Source: Saprospiraceae bacterium (GTDB lineage: Bacteria; Bacteroidota; Bacteroidia; Chitinophagales; Saprospiraceae). Taken from it: a stretch of 48,949 nt of DNA. Each line of letters opens with the position of its first letter. Position 1 is the stretch's first letter. The stretch lies in contig JAGPCT010000023.1 in the NCBI GenBank assembly GCA_018057925.1, forward strand, positions 1-48,949, read 5' to 3'. Below the pieces are notes generated by a model that saw only the letters and a list, made by a program, of their open reading frames with translations, had not been told where the DNA came from and ran no database searches. Both the position numbers and the translations under genes were made by a program. This document shows, one piece after another, positions 1-9,134 of this stretch.

Positions 1-43
1 TGAACCCATTCTGGTAAATACATAAGCAACTTATTTAGGTAGC

Positions 44-349
44 TCAAATATAGATAAAAAAAACGACACAGTATGCATCCGTGCCACTTTTTTTAAAAAT
101 TAAGCAGGAAATTAAGCGGAGTTTGGGATTAAACTCAATGGTTGCAAACTGTTGGCTATAATAGACTCCAAAGTCAGATGATTGTGTGCCTCGCGGATAC
201 AAGACACCTTTCCACTTAGGTACAGACCAGCCGGGAGCGCCCAGCAATATTTGGATGGATTCTTCCTCTTTTCCCTCGAAATAAAACCGATCTTCTTGAG
301 GCAAGGAAAAGTCAACTTTACTTATGTCTGAAAGTTTGCCGAAATCCAT
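44..349 (-). pseudogene. Truncated DUF72 protein (N-terminal part only)
   Basis: The first ~74 residues match the start of the DUF72 family (TIM-barrel proteins of unknown function): LGAPGWSVPKWKGVLYP is the family's first strand/helix motif, and YYSQQFATIEFN is its second. Family members are normally 240-300 residues. Here the match stops exactly after EFN, and the frame runs through about 27 unrelated residues to a stop at 44-46. The break coincides with a 15-nt sequence (about 116-131) that matches the inverted end of the family 1 repeat described elsewhere. I chose the ATG at 347-349 because the family match begins just after it. It lies 1 nt past the stop of the upstream vWA gene, so translation was probably coupled. 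Loss of function is inferred; a frameshift or assembly error is possible. Confidence 0.6.
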
Positions 350-350
350 T

Positions 351-2450
351 TTAATACCTTCCCATATACTTACGCAATGCCCACTCGGTCGATAAGAGCA
401 ATGCCAAAAGACCAAAAATCCATTTAATGTTGATCAGAGGGTCGGTCTTTCGATTGTTTTTGAGGATTGGTTTTATACTGTCATTGGATTGAATGAGATC
501 AACCAACTTATCCAAGTCGGCAACTTTCAAAAATTTACCTTTAGAATCTTCGCTTATTTGCCTTAATGTACCGAAGTCAGCCACCAAATCATACATCTCT
601 TTATCTGCTGCTTTCACTGTAAAACTACCATCTGAAACCATATCTTTTCCTTGATAATGGACTTTGCCCCGATAAGTATATTCGCCGGCGGGCAATCGTC
701 CGATATCCAACTTGTACGCCTTTTCTGTGCGGTCAAGTATATAGGTAAATTCCTTGCCGGATGCATTTTTTACCGATAAATTGACTTCGGGCGTATTAAT
801 AAGCTCGTAATTGTCATTGTAAAGCTCACCACTAAACAAAATATTGCTATTGATCTCATAAGAGCGTTCATTTGTCGCCAATTTAAACTTTCTCTTATCT
901 TCTCTTGTCGCTAGCAAGCGCATCGTATTATTCAACAAGTCATCAAAAACGTCAGACTTTCCGGTTTTTGCTGTTTCATTCAATTTCCAGCGCCACAGAC
1001 CTTCTCCGGCGATGACGCCAACTTTATTTTGGCCGTTTTGACCGATGAGCCATAGAGGATACTTCGTCTCTACCCTACCAATACGCTGGTTCATTAATAT
1101 CTGTGTATTGACGCCGGCTATGAAACTTCCAAATGGCACTTGTAAGGGTGGAAATGAGAGGATACCTGACTTCCAGCTATCTTTTACCTCAAAAGAAAGG
1201 AAATTGGGTTGAAGGATAGGATATACATCATTGATGCTACCTTGTCCGCCCGAAATATTCAGTTCTTTCTGAATTCTGTTAAAACCAACGACATCACTTT
1301 GCCCACCCAGAAAAAACAAGGTCGGCAAAGGCTTGTTTTGAATAGTTTTCCAAAGGGTATTAAAAGCCTGATTAAAGCTATTGGTTGTAGGGACTTGAAA
1401 GAGAATGAGCAAGTCTATTTTCTCACGAAGTTTAACCGGTTGATAGAGATAATGTATTTGGAGGTCATAATTTTTATTTTTTTCTATCACTGATTTAATA
1501 GCGGCGATATCCGGGTGTGGTGAAGCGGCAATCATTTCAATATTGAGCTTACTATTGATGACATCAATATAAAATTCCCGAATATTATTGGTAAATGTAG
1601 CTTCACCGGGAAGGTTGGTAATTTGGACAACATACTTTGTCAAACCGGCTTTTTTAAGTGGCAGTTCAAATTCTACTGTTTTAAAAAAATCACTACCCTG
1701 AATGGATAAGGGTTTTGATTGGATGACTTGACCACTTTGGCTTATGTTTACAATAGCGGAGCGGCCTTCCAGATGAAAAGCCTGAACATCCACTTGAACC
1801 TTGGAGATATCGTCCAAAAAGCCTATTTCATTGTGGAGGACATTGCGTATTGTGAGGTCACGCGGTGGCGTAGTGTCACCCACAGCAACGGTATATATGG
1901 GAGCCTTTATACGTGAAGCTTCAAACAGAGGGCTGGCACCGGTATTAAAAATACCATCCGACAAGAGCACCACTGCTCCTAAAGACTGGATTCCGCCACC
2001 ATCATTGATTCCCTGAAAAAATTGATTTAGGTTGGTCGCCGGACGATTAAAGGTATCCGATATCTCTCCTTTGATGTCATCCCCTATGGATTGATACAAC
2101 ACATGGTAGTCATTGCCCAACTTTTCTCCTATGTCATTCACCCTTTGGGCAATATCTTTCTGCTTGTCACCCAAGGCATAGCCTACTGACATAGACTGGT
2201 CAACACCTATGACTATGGTAGGAAGGACTTTCTCATAACTAAAGTGCTTTAAGACCGGTGTGAGTAACAAAAAGCAAATGATAGCTACAGCAAGCGCCCT
2301 CAATAAGAACAACAAGGGTCGAGCCCATCGAGACCATGGGTGATCAAAGTTGAAATTACGATACAATAAAGTTGCAAATACAATGCCGGTAAGCAAGCAT
2401 AATGCAATATACCACCAGGGTGTACCAATAGAAAGTTGCAAGTCAGTCAT
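351..2450 (-). CDS. vWA-domain membrane protein
   Basis: A ~699-residue protein with two N-terminal membrane segments, then a von Willebrand factor A domain with the metal-binding DxSxS motif (DQSMS, about residues 84-88), a long periplasmic beta-rich region and a last membrane segment (FGLLALLLSTEWAL). This layout is common in Bacteroidota vWA proteins resembling BatA/BatB relatives and glutamine-amidotransferase-like membrane proteins; the precise role is unknown. An ATG at 2465 is also in frame. I prefer 2450 because a perfect -7 box (TACTTTTG on the minus strand, 2475-2482) would put the transcript start at about 2468 and leave almost no leader for the upstream ATG. No good -33 element was found. 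The next gene (DUF72 remnant) starts 1 nt after its stop. Confidence 0.75.
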   Translation of the reverse strand: MTDLQLSIGTPWWYIALCLLTGIVFATLLYRNFNFDHPWSRWARPLLFLLRALAVAIICFLLLTPVLKHFSYEKVLPTIVIGVDQSMSVGYALGDKQKDIAQRVNDIGEKLGNDYHVLYQSIGDDIKGEISDTFNRPATNLNQFFQGINDGGGIQSLGAVVLLSDGIFNTGASPLFEASRIKAPIYTVAVGDTTPPRDLTIRNVLHNEIGFLDDISKVQVDVQAFHLEGRSAIVNISQSGQVIQSKPLSIQGSDFFKTVEFELPLKKAGLTKYVVQITNLPGEATFTNNIREFYIDVINSKLNIEMIAASPHPDIAAIKSVIEKNKNYDLQIHYLYQPVKLREKIDLLILFQVPTTNSFNQAFNTLWKTIQNKPLPTLFFLGGQSDVVGFNRIQKELNISGGQGSINDVYPILQPNFLSFEVKDSWKSGILSFPPLQVPFGSFIAGVNTQILMNQRIGRVETKYPLWLIGQNGQNKVGVIAGEGLWRWKLNETAKTGKSDVFDDLLNNTMRLLATREDKRKFKLATNERSYEINSNILFSGELYNDNYELINTPEVNLSVKNASGKEFTYILDRTEKAYKLDIGRLPAGEYTYRGKVHYQGKDMVSDGSFTVKAADKEMYDLVADFGTLRQISEDSKGKFLKVADLDKLVDLIQSNDSIKPILKNNRKTDPLINIKWIFGLLALLLSTEWALRKYMGRY

Positions 2451-2760
2451 GAAGCCGGTTGTCAAAAATTAGCCCAAAAGTAGGATTATTATTTCAGAAT
2501 AAGGAACGAAGAAATTTGAATTAGGTTGTGTGAGTCGTCCTATTTATTTCGGATTTTACTGATTATCCCTAAAAATAAAAGAAGTTATCTATAGAAAAAC
2601 ATGTACTTATTTTGTTCATTTACAATGCGTCATCAAATCAATGGAAGGGCAGTAAAGAAAAGGCTTTTCAGCATTATTAATTTCAAAAATACGGATATAA
2701 AAACAACCAAAATACTGTATTCTTCGTAATTCTTTCGATCGCATGGGACAATGTCATAAT

Positions 2761-2915
2761 CAACCCAAATTCCGCATTAGACAAATGCGGAATCGATTTA
2801 TGACTCGAAATCAATGGTTTACAGAATCCATTGAAACGGTTCGCACATCGGGATTAACCATCATAATCAGCACTATACGGTTTTTCAAAACCTATACTGC
2901 AGAATTTGGGATTAA
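2761..2915 (+). repeat. Family 1 structured repeat, copy 1a
   Basis: A complete copy of a ~152-bp dispersed repeat. It opens with AACCCAAATTCCGCA and ends with an inverted version (TGCAGAATTTGGGATT). Inside are the hairpin ATTCCGCATT/AATGCGGAAT with a 5-nt loop, a second hairpin TCAATGG/CCATTGA, and a third GGTTTT/AAAACC. It lies in the 2451-2954 gap between the divergent vWA and infC genes, where I see no other gene. The reading frame that crosses it shows no protein-like character. Confidence 0.85.
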
Positions 2916-2954
2916 CGTTATGTCATATTCTGAAAAAAAATATGGTGATAAATC

Positions 2955-2982
2955 ATTGAATGATAAAAAACTACTACCTTTG
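2955..2982 (+). promoter_or_regulatory. Putative infC promoter
   Basis: TACCTTTG at 2975-2982 is a perfect Bacteroidota -7 box (TAnnTTTG). The best upstream partner is ATTG at 2955-2958 with a 16-nt spacer, slightly short of the usual 17-23. It would give an infC leader of about 90 nt that contains a 23-codon in-frame ORF (2992-3063). Confidence 0.4.
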
Positions 2983-3078
2983 TTCTCAGTAATGGAACTA
3001 AAGGACGGTATCTATACGTTTGAGGGTACATTACAAAGACAAAACGAAATCATATATTTTTAAACATTATTTTTAAAT

Positions 3079-3657
3079 TTGGCAAAAAGAGAAAGAGTAG
3101 AAAGGGTGGCAGAAAAGCCCCTATTTCGCATCAATGAACAAATCAGAGTACCCGAGGTGAGATTGATCGGTGATGACTTTACCGAAATAAGTGAAGTAGC
3201 AGGGCATGAAGTCGAAACTGGTATTTATTCTACATCCTTGTTACTGGATTGGGCGCTAAAAACAGGCATGGATTTAGTGGAGATATCTCCAAATGCTGTC
3301 CCTCCGGTGGTTAAGATAATAGATTATCAAAAGTTTTTATATAATAAGAAGAAAAAAGACCGGGAGCTCAAGGCAAAGACGGTAAAGACTGTCATTAAAG
3401 AAATAAGATTTGGACCTAATACGGATGAGCACGACTTTGAATTTAAGGTAAAACATGCTCGTAACTTCTTAGGTGAAGGCGCCAAAGTTAGGGCTTATGT
3501 CCAGTTTAGAGGCCGAAGTATCGTCTTTCAGGATCGTGGCGAATTGCTCCTTTTGAAATTTATGAAGGAATTAGAAGAATTTGGGACTGCCGAAGCATTA
3601 CCCAAATTAGAAGGAAAGCGGATGGGTGTACTTATTTCGCCTAAAAAGAAGAAATAA
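3079..3657 (+). CDS. infC: Translation initiation factor IF-3
   Basis: IF-3 binds the 30S subunit, blocks premature joining of 50S and proofreads start-codon choice. The 192-residue product has the expected N-domain (FRINEQIRVPEVRLIG), lysine-rich linker (KKKKDRELKAKTVKTV) and C-domain (KEIRFGPNTDEHDFEFK, GAKVRAYVQFRGRS, ending PKKKK). The start is TTG at 3079: the family's conserved beginning follows it, the frame is closed by TAA at 3061 and there is no ATG between. A non-AUG start on infC is known in other bacteria as the basis of autoregulation (AUU in E. coli); that it works so here is inference. rpmI and rplT, its usual downstream partners, are absent: a terminator follows at once. Upstream there is no thrS either. 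Confidence 0.97.
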   Translation: MAKRERVERVAEKPLFRINEQIRVPEVRLIGDDFTEISEVAGHEVETGIYSTSLLLDWALKTGMDLVEISPNAVPPVVKIIDYQKFLYNKKKKDRELKAKTVKTVIKEIRFGPNTDEHDFEFKVKHARNFLGEGAKVRAYVQFRGRSIVFQDRGELLLLKFMKELEEFGTAEALPKLEGKRMGVLISPKKKK

Positions 3658-3671
3658 TTGCATTTTACTGC

Positions 3672-3711
3672 AAAAGCTCCAAATAGATCGATACTACTTG
3701 GAGCTTTTTTT
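3672..3711 (+). terminator. Rho-independent terminator of infC
   Basis: AAAGCTCCAA (3673-3682) pairs with TTGGAGCTTT (3698-3707) around a 15-nt loop and is followed by T residues. It starts 15 nt after the infC stop codon, so infC is transcribed without downstream ribosomal protein genes. Confidence 0.85.
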
Positions 3712-3764
3712 AAGTTAGGACGGATAAAAGACAATCAAACATCCTGACTTCTACACATCTAACA

Positions 3765-3832
3765 CGGATTGGATATTCGTAATAGTCCAATTATTCCAAA
3801 AAGGATGTACTGATATATCAATCAATTTGGTC
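3765..3832 (+). repeat. Family 2 repeat, internally deleted copy 2c
   Basis: The left part (GATTGGATATTCGTAATAG, then TCCAATTA) matches the copies at 22.5 kb and 42.6 kb, and the right end (AATCAATTTGGT) matches their right ends; the middle ~40 bp is missing or diverged. The right end overlaps the 3' end of the GH125 gene and encodes its last residues (DQID) and stop. Confidence 0.7.
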
Positions 3833-5251
3833 TAACAAATAAGGCTTTTGCTTAAATGTCTTCCAAAGAAACTCTCCAAATAATGTGTTAGCCCAAGCAA
3901 ACCACTTTCGGGTAAAGTGGCTTGCATCATCCTTGTGGAACGATTCATGCATAAAACCCGTACCTCCATGGGTATTCATCAATTGAACGATACAAGATCG
4001 AATTTCTTTGTCATCAGTACTCGTCAAGCCTCTCATTGCAAGTCCTATCGGCCATATCATATCCATGCCGGTATGTGGACCGCCTATGCCATAACCAGCC
4101 TTCCCCTCAAAGAAAAACGGATTGTCGGTCGAAAGGATATAACGCCGTGTACTCTGATACGTCGCATCATCCGCCGATACCGCATCCAGATATGGCAATG
4201 ACAACAAACTGGGGACATTGGCATCATCCATCAGATTGTAGCTTCCATAAGCGTTGGTTTCAAAGGCATATACCTTGCCGTATTTCACGTGTTGCGTTGT
4301 TGCATAGGTATTAAGCGCAGCCTGAACCTCGTCAGCCAATGTCAAACAGGATGCAGCAAGGACTTTGTCAGAAAAAATAGCGGAAACCATCTCGGCAGCG
4401 TATCGCAATACCTTTACAGCGAAGTAATTGGATGGAATCAAGAAAGGAAAAATAGTCGCATCGTCACTGGGACGGAACATAGAATGAATCAATCCAACTT
4501 TGTTGCATGGATAACCATAACCAGCTATAGGAACACCATCTGTTGCCCATGCAGTAGTGCGCTGGAACTTATATGGCCCATCGCCTTCCTTCCGCTGTTG
4601 TTCTTTAAAAGTCTGTACTGTAAGACGAATACCTTCCTTCCAACCTTGGTCAAAAGGTGAAATATCACCACTTTCTTTCCAATATGAATATGCTAAGCGA
4701 ATGGGATAACAAAGGCTATCAATCTCCCATTTGCGCTCATGCACGCCGGGGCGCATTACAGTAAGATCATCTTTCCATTCACCCACTTTTGATGGATCTT
4801 TATAGAAAGCATTGGCATAGGGATCGATGTGAATAAACTTAGTTTGCCTTCGGATGACGCCCGCAATCAACAGTTGAAGATTCTTGTCATTTTTCATCAA
4901 GGTAAGATAAGGCCATACCTGAGCAGTACTATCTCTGAGCCACATGGCATCAATATCGCCGGTGATAATGTATGTATCGGATTTGCCGTCGATCATTTCA
5001 AAGTCAACCGTAGTATCAAGGGTATTGGGAAAGCAATTTTCAAATAGCCATGCCAATTCTTTATTTTTTACGCCGGCATGAAATGATTTTATGGCGGATT
5101 CCACTTCTTCACTCGTGAAATTGCGGCTTTTCTGCGGTGGTCGATTAGACACAAAAGTATCCCTAAAGATATTGGAGTTGAATAATTCAGGGCTTGACAA
5201 AGCGACTGAGGCCATCGCCATATTTTTTATAAAATTTCTTCTTTGTACCAT
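3818..5251 (-). CDS. GH125 exo-alpha-1,6-mannosidase
   Basis: 477 residues, the full length of glycoside hydrolase family 125 (formerly DUF1237), metal-independent exo-alpha-1,6-mannosidases with an (alpha/alpha)6 barrel. Family motifs: GDIDAMWLRDSTAQVWPY near residue 95, MRPGVHERKWEIDSLCYP, the acid-carrying MFRPSDDA segment, GPHTGMDMIWPIGL and the base-carrying GTGFMHESFH near the C-terminus. The N-terminus (QRRNFIKN followed by a hydrophobic stretch ending in ALSS) looks like a twin-arginine signal, so the enzyme is probably exported folded. It would trim mannose from glycans or N-glycan fragments. The last four residues come from a dispersed repeat (family 2). It stands alone: no other glycan genes adjoin it. 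Confidence 0.92.
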   Translation of the reverse strand: MVQRRNFIKNMAMASVALSSPELFNSNIFRDTFVSNRPPQKSRNFTSEEVESAIKSFHAGVKNKELAWLFENCFPNTLDTTVDFEMIDGKSDTYIITGDIDAMWLRDSTAQVWPYLTLMKNDKNLQLLIAGVIRRQTKFIHIDPYANAFYKDPSKVGEWKDDLTVMRPGVHERKWEIDSLCYPIRLAYSYWKESGDISPFDQGWKEGIRLTVQTFKEQQRKEGDGPYKFQRTTAWATDGVPIAGYGYPCNKVGLIHSMFRPSDDATIFPFLIPSNYFAVKVLRYAAEMVSAIFSDKVLAASCLTLADEVQAALNTYATTQHVKYGKVYAFETNAYGSYNLMDDANVPSLLSLPYLDAVSADDATYQSTRRYILSTDNPFFFEGKAGYGIGGPHTGMDMIWPIGLAMRGLTSTDDKEIRSCIVQLMNTHGGTGFMHESFHKDDASHFTRKWFAWANTLFGEFLWKTFKQKPYLLDQID

Positions 5252-5447
5252 AATACAGACGGTATTTTCGTTAAAAAAGTATCGTAATGACGGATAATAG
5301 GAAGATAAATGAAAAAATAATACAATATTTATTACTTATGCACTTTAAATTCATCATTGGAGGCTCAAGGTATTATTTTTATAATTCAAATTTTACTTAT
5401 TTTTTTCGTTTTAAATTTGTTGCCTTATTTATAACATTCAGTTTTAT

Positions 5448-7787
5448 ATGCGAAAGTCTTTTTTTATACATTTATTTATAGTAATCAACCTTTCCCTGCA
5501 TGCCCAAGACCTTGGTATATATGACTGGGCAAGTCTGCAAAGTTATCGTTCGGGATATGATGTCACTGAAACGCCCAATTATATTGTTTATAATGCCAAA
5601 TCCGGTTTGGTATTTATCAACAAATCCAACCCTGATGACGTACAACATTTGACGACCATAGATGGATTATCCGGTTCCAACATCAGCAAAATCAGATATA
5701 TCGACCAAGCCGGACAATTGTTGATTTACTACAATGATGGAAGCTTTGACTTGATGGACGGCAATCGAGATATTGTCAACTTTCAGGATATAAAAAACAA
5801 CAATGTTTTGGTTCCGAATAAAGAAATTAAAGCGGCTGTCGTCAATGGCTCTCATATATATTTGTGTTTTTCATTCGGAATGACAGAATTTGACGCCGCC
5901 AATCAAGTTTTTACCAATACGCTCTCAACAGAAGGCGGCGTGGAGGCGCTTACCGCTGCGGGCGACCGCCTGTATATCGTCAGCAATAAAAGGCTTTATA
6001 GCATTCAGCAAAAAGACAATATTAATATTTCTTATATAGGTAACTGGTCAGAGATCAGTTCCCCATCGGGAAACACTCCAAACTTCAAAGGTTTGGCGAC
6101 TTTCCAGGGCAACGTATATAGTACATTTAATAAAAAATTATACAGAATCAATAACGATGGCACAACCGCAAAAATCGACACTTTAAAGACAATTCAAAGT
6201 GTAGCTTATCTCAATGCCGGTAATGGCTTTCTGATGATAGGCGGCAGTTGTAATGCGGACGAGCTGGAAAATAAAAATTGTATTGGCGAAATAGCTTTAT
6301 ATAATGCAGACTTACAAAGTGTGGATTACGATCGAAGTAAAAATGCCAACTTACAATACGCCATTGAGGTGGGAAACAAGCTTTGGCTGGCAGACAGTTA
6401 TCACGGATTCAGGTATATTAATCTCCCGGAGATGACGGCCGGAATAATTGATCTCAACCGATATTCCCCATGGTCTGATGACGTAGAAGCCATGTTAAAA
6501 AACAAAGAAGCCCTGTATGTATCACCTGGAGCGCATAGTCCGATCTACCAAGGAGTGAACAACAATCAAGGGCTTTTCACCTATAAAGATGGCTTCTGGA
6601 CGATACAAAACCAATACAACGACCCGTTTTTTGCATTTCCAAAACCGATATCAGACATGTCTTCATTTGCTTATCAAGAAAATACCGGCGAACTGGCTAT
6701 CGGCTCATATATCAATGGGCTGATATCCATCAAGGGTGACGAGCGAAGGATTTACGACGCCTCTAACTCAGCACTCCAAACAGCTCCGGGAGACCCCTAT
6801 GCCACCCGCGTGAGTGACGTGGCTTTCGATAGCAAGGGAAACCTTTGGGCTACCAATGTATTGAGTCCCACTTGTATCTATGTCCGTGGTGAAGACGGCA
6901 CGGATAAAGGCTTTGCCAACAATTACGGCGTCATCAAGTTAATTCAATTTGCTATAGATCCTATCAACGAATACTTGTGGTGTGTAGAACCATCGCGCGG
7001 CATCATCGTCTATGATCCCGGAAAAAACACCTTTGTCTCTTCCGATGATCGTTGGACTTTATTACCTATTTATTCGAGTTTTGAAAAACAAAATATTCTT
7101 CCCAAGTGTATTTATTCCGATACCAATGGCAGGATATGGGTCGGCACAGTTTCCGGATTATTTGTCATAGATTGTGGATCGGAGGTTTTCGAAGGCGGAA
7201 GCAATTGTGAAACAAAATTTCCCATTATCCAAGATGAGGGAGACTTAGGACCATTTCTATATGGACAACAAGTCAATGTCATCACTGAAGATGGAGCCGG
7301 TAGAAAGTGGATAGGCACCAACAATGGTATTTATGTAACAAATCCCTCTGTCGATGAAGTAGTTCTCCATCTGACAAGGGAAAATTCACCGCTTTCAGAC
7401 AACAATGTAAGGGTATTGGAAATAGATAAAGAAAAAGGAATTGTGTATATCGGTACCAGTGCCGGAATACAGATGTACCGTACCGATGCATCAATCGGCA
7501 AGCCCTATCACGAAGCCTCACTTACCATATATCCCAATCCTGTACGCCCTGGCTATGAAGGTCCTGTGGTAATCCAAGGACTTGCGCATGACTCCAATGT
7601 TAAAATAGCAGACATCAATGGCAAGTTACTTTTTGAAACTATGTCACAAGGGGGGCAAGCAATATGGTATGGTAAGGATTTCAATGGTCGCCGTGTCGCT
7701 TCAGGCGTATATTATGTCCTTGGCACGACAACACTCAACAAAGAGAATCCACAAGGCATCATAGGAAAGATCATTTTTATAAAATAA
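5448..7787 (+). CDS. porZ: Type IX secretion protein PorZ
   Basis: A 779-residue exported protein: signal peptide 1-19 (ending SLHAQ), then two beta-propellers built of two-component-regulator-type blades (for example DSKGNLWATNV, DTNGRIWVGTVSGLFV, DGAGRKWIGTNNGIYV), and a C-terminal T9SS type A domain from about residue 690 (LTIYPNPVRPGYEGP to GKIIFIK). This is the architecture and length of PorZ, which with PorU, PorV and PorQ forms the surface attachment complex that processes T9SS cargo and links it to A-LPS in Porphyromonas. Its own C-terminal domain is thought to be retained. Its presence indicates a working T9SS elsewhere in the genome, consistent with the giant cargo genes at 34-48 kb. 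No other por genes adjoin it. Confidence 0.85.
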   Translation: MRKSFFIHLFIVINLSLHAQDLGIYDWASLQSYRSGYDVTETPNYIVYNAKSGLVFINKSNPDDVQHLTTIDGLSGSNISKIRYIDQAGQLLIYYNDGSFDLMDGNRDIVNFQDIKNNNVLVPNKEIKAAVVNGSHIYLCFSFGMTEFDAANQVFTNTLSTEGGVEALTAAGDRLYIVSNKRLYSIQQKDNINISYIGNWSEISSPSGNTPNFKGLATFQGNVYSTFNKKLYRINNDGTTAKIDTLKTIQSVAYLNAGNGFLMIGGSCNADELENKNCIGEIALYNADLQSVDYDRSKNANLQYAIEVGNKLWLADSYHGFRYINLPEMTAGIIDLNRYSPWSDDVEAMLKNKEALYVSPGAHSPIYQGVNNNQGLFTYKDGFWTIQNQYNDPFFAFPKPISDMSSFAYQENTGELAIGSYINGLISIKGDERRIYDASNSALQTAPGDPYATRVSDVAFDSKGNLWATNVLSPTCIYVRGEDGTDKGFANNYGVIKLIQFAIDPINEYLWCVEPSRGIIVYDPGKNTFVSSDDRWTLLPIYSSFEKQNILPKCIYSDTNGRIWVGTVSGLFVIDCGSEVFEGGSNCETKFPIIQDEGDLGPFLYGQQVNVITEDGAGRKWIGTNNGIYVTNPSVDEVVLHLTRENSPLSDNNVRVLEIDKEKGIVYIGTSAGIQMYRTDASIGKPYHEASLTIYPNPVRPGYEGPVVIQGLAHDSNVKIADINGKLLFETMSQGGQAIWYGKDFNGRRVASGVYYVLGTTTLNKENPQGIIGKIIFIK

Positions 7788-7815
7788 AAGTCTTCGATAG
7801 CAAAATGAAGGCTTT
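7787..7815 (+). terminator. Possible hairpin terminator after porZ
   Basis: AAAGTCTTC (7787-7795) pairs with GAAGGCTTT (7807-7815), one pair being G-T, around an 11-nt loop. T-rich sequence follows only after about 8 nt, so this is a weak terminator call. Confidence 0.3.
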
Positions 7816-7931
7816 ACAATAGTTTTTGATGGTCTTTTTGGCGAAAATGGAATACCTTTTGTCTTAAAAAAATTGGGCTTGACATGAAAATCTTATAAGT
7901 TATTCGTTATTTTACCTCATAATTTGCCGAT

Positions 7932-9131
7932 ATGTCGAGCCAACCGGGCTTATTTAAACAGTTTATCAAAGAGAAACCAAGAACTATAGCTCTGGGATTT
8001 ATTCTTTTTTGTACTGTATTAGCGACCTTTGCATACCTCTTTACGGGAGACAAGACGCCTGATATCAATGAGCAAATTACCGGTATTGGATTAAAAAAAC
8101 CGGGCTTTGCCATCGATCTCGTCGCCATCCCCAAGCCACAAGATATTCCGCCAACATCTTTTTTTAATTTTCTATTAAATGGGCGCACAAACAAGTATTT
8201 TTTTATTCCGGTGGACAAATACCATATCAGCCGAGACAGCCTGACATATTATCCGTATGATGGGGAAACTCCTACTTCAAAAGTTGCACCCATCACGATC
8301 CACAAGGCCAAATGGCTCTTAGGTGACAAAGCCATTCAAATAGCTCAGCATGAAAACGTGTATCAAATAACTCTTGAAGACGGCAATCAGGTCGATCTTA
8401 ATAGAAACGATGTAGATCAACAACTCAAAAAGACTGGAATCCAACATCGTACTTTTTGGCTGGGCACTGATTTATTTGGCCGATCCCTTCTCGACCGCAT
8501 CATCTTGGGCATCCGATACAGCCTATTTGTCGGATTGCTTGCTGTGCTGATATCCATCACCATAGGTGCTGTCATTGGCATGGTGAGTGGTTATTTTGGA
8601 GGCCGGACAGATGACATCATCAGTTATATCATGAATGTATTTTGGAGTATTCCGACACTGATATTGGTTTTTGCCATCGTATTGGTCTCCGGTCGAGGCA
8701 TTCAAAACATCTTTATAGCAGTGGGATTGACTATGTGGGTTGACACAGCGAGGCTGGTGCGTGGGCAGACCCTTGCTCTTAAAAAAGAAAAATATGTTGA
8801 GGCGGTGCGTTCTATGGGGATGAGCACAGCGCGTATTTTACGCAAGCATATATTACCCAACATGCTTGGCCCATTGATCGTCATAGCCGTATCTAATTTT
8901 GCCTCAGCTATCATTGTGGAAAGTGGTTTAAGTTATCTTGGATTTGGTATTCAGCCGCCTACACCATCCTTAGGATCGATATTGAGTGAAAACTATGGAT
9001 TTATATTGAGCAACAAACCGATATTGGCAATAGCGCCTGTTGTCGTATTATTATTATTGGTTTTAGCATTTAACTTGGTTGGTAACGGTGTAAGAGATAT
9101 CTTTGATGTCAAATCCAACTCACAAACCTGA
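7932..9131 (+). CDS. OppC/DppC-type ABC transporter permease
   Basis: A 399-residue inner-membrane permease of the peptide/nickel (OppC) family. One N-terminal membrane helix (about 18-40) is followed by an unusually long periplasmic region (about 41-170), then the family signature FWLGTDLFGRSLLDRI, four to five further helices, and the cytoplasmic EAA loop that docks the ATPase (EAVRSMGMSTARILRKHILPN). Typical OppC proteins run about 300 residues, so the ~100 extra residues in the first loop are notable, though such insertions occur in Bacteroidota. No ATPase, second permease or binding protein is adjacent; they must be encoded elsewhere. The phosphatase gene starts 3 nt downstream, implying co-translation. 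Substrate unknown; oligopeptides are a guess from the family. Confidence 0.88.
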   Translation: MSSQPGLFKQFIKEKPRTIALGFILFCTVLATFAYLFTGDKTPDINEQITGIGLKKPGFAIDLVAIPKPQDIPPTSFFNFLLNGRTNKYFFIPVDKYHISRDSLTYYPYDGETPTSKVAPITIHKAKWLLGDKAIQIAQHENVYQITLEDGNQVDLNRNDVDQQLKKTGIQHRTFWLGTDLFGRSLLDRIILGIRYSLFVGLLAVLISITIGAVIGMVSGYFGGRTDDIISYIMNVFWSIPTLILVFAIVLVSGRGIQNIFIAVGLTMWVDTARLVRGQTLALKKEKYVEAVRSMGMSTARILRKHILPNMLGPLIVIAVSNFASAIIVESGLSYLGFGIQPPTPSLGSILSENYGFILSNKPILAIAPVVVLLLLVLAFNLVGNGVRDIFDVKSNSQT

Positions 9132-9134
9132 AAT

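Noticed and set aside
2743-3063. A 106-codon frame upstream of infC
   Set aside because: Half of it is the family 1 repeat, whose other copies do not keep this frame open. Only the last 23 codons (from 2992) are kept as a possible leader ORF.
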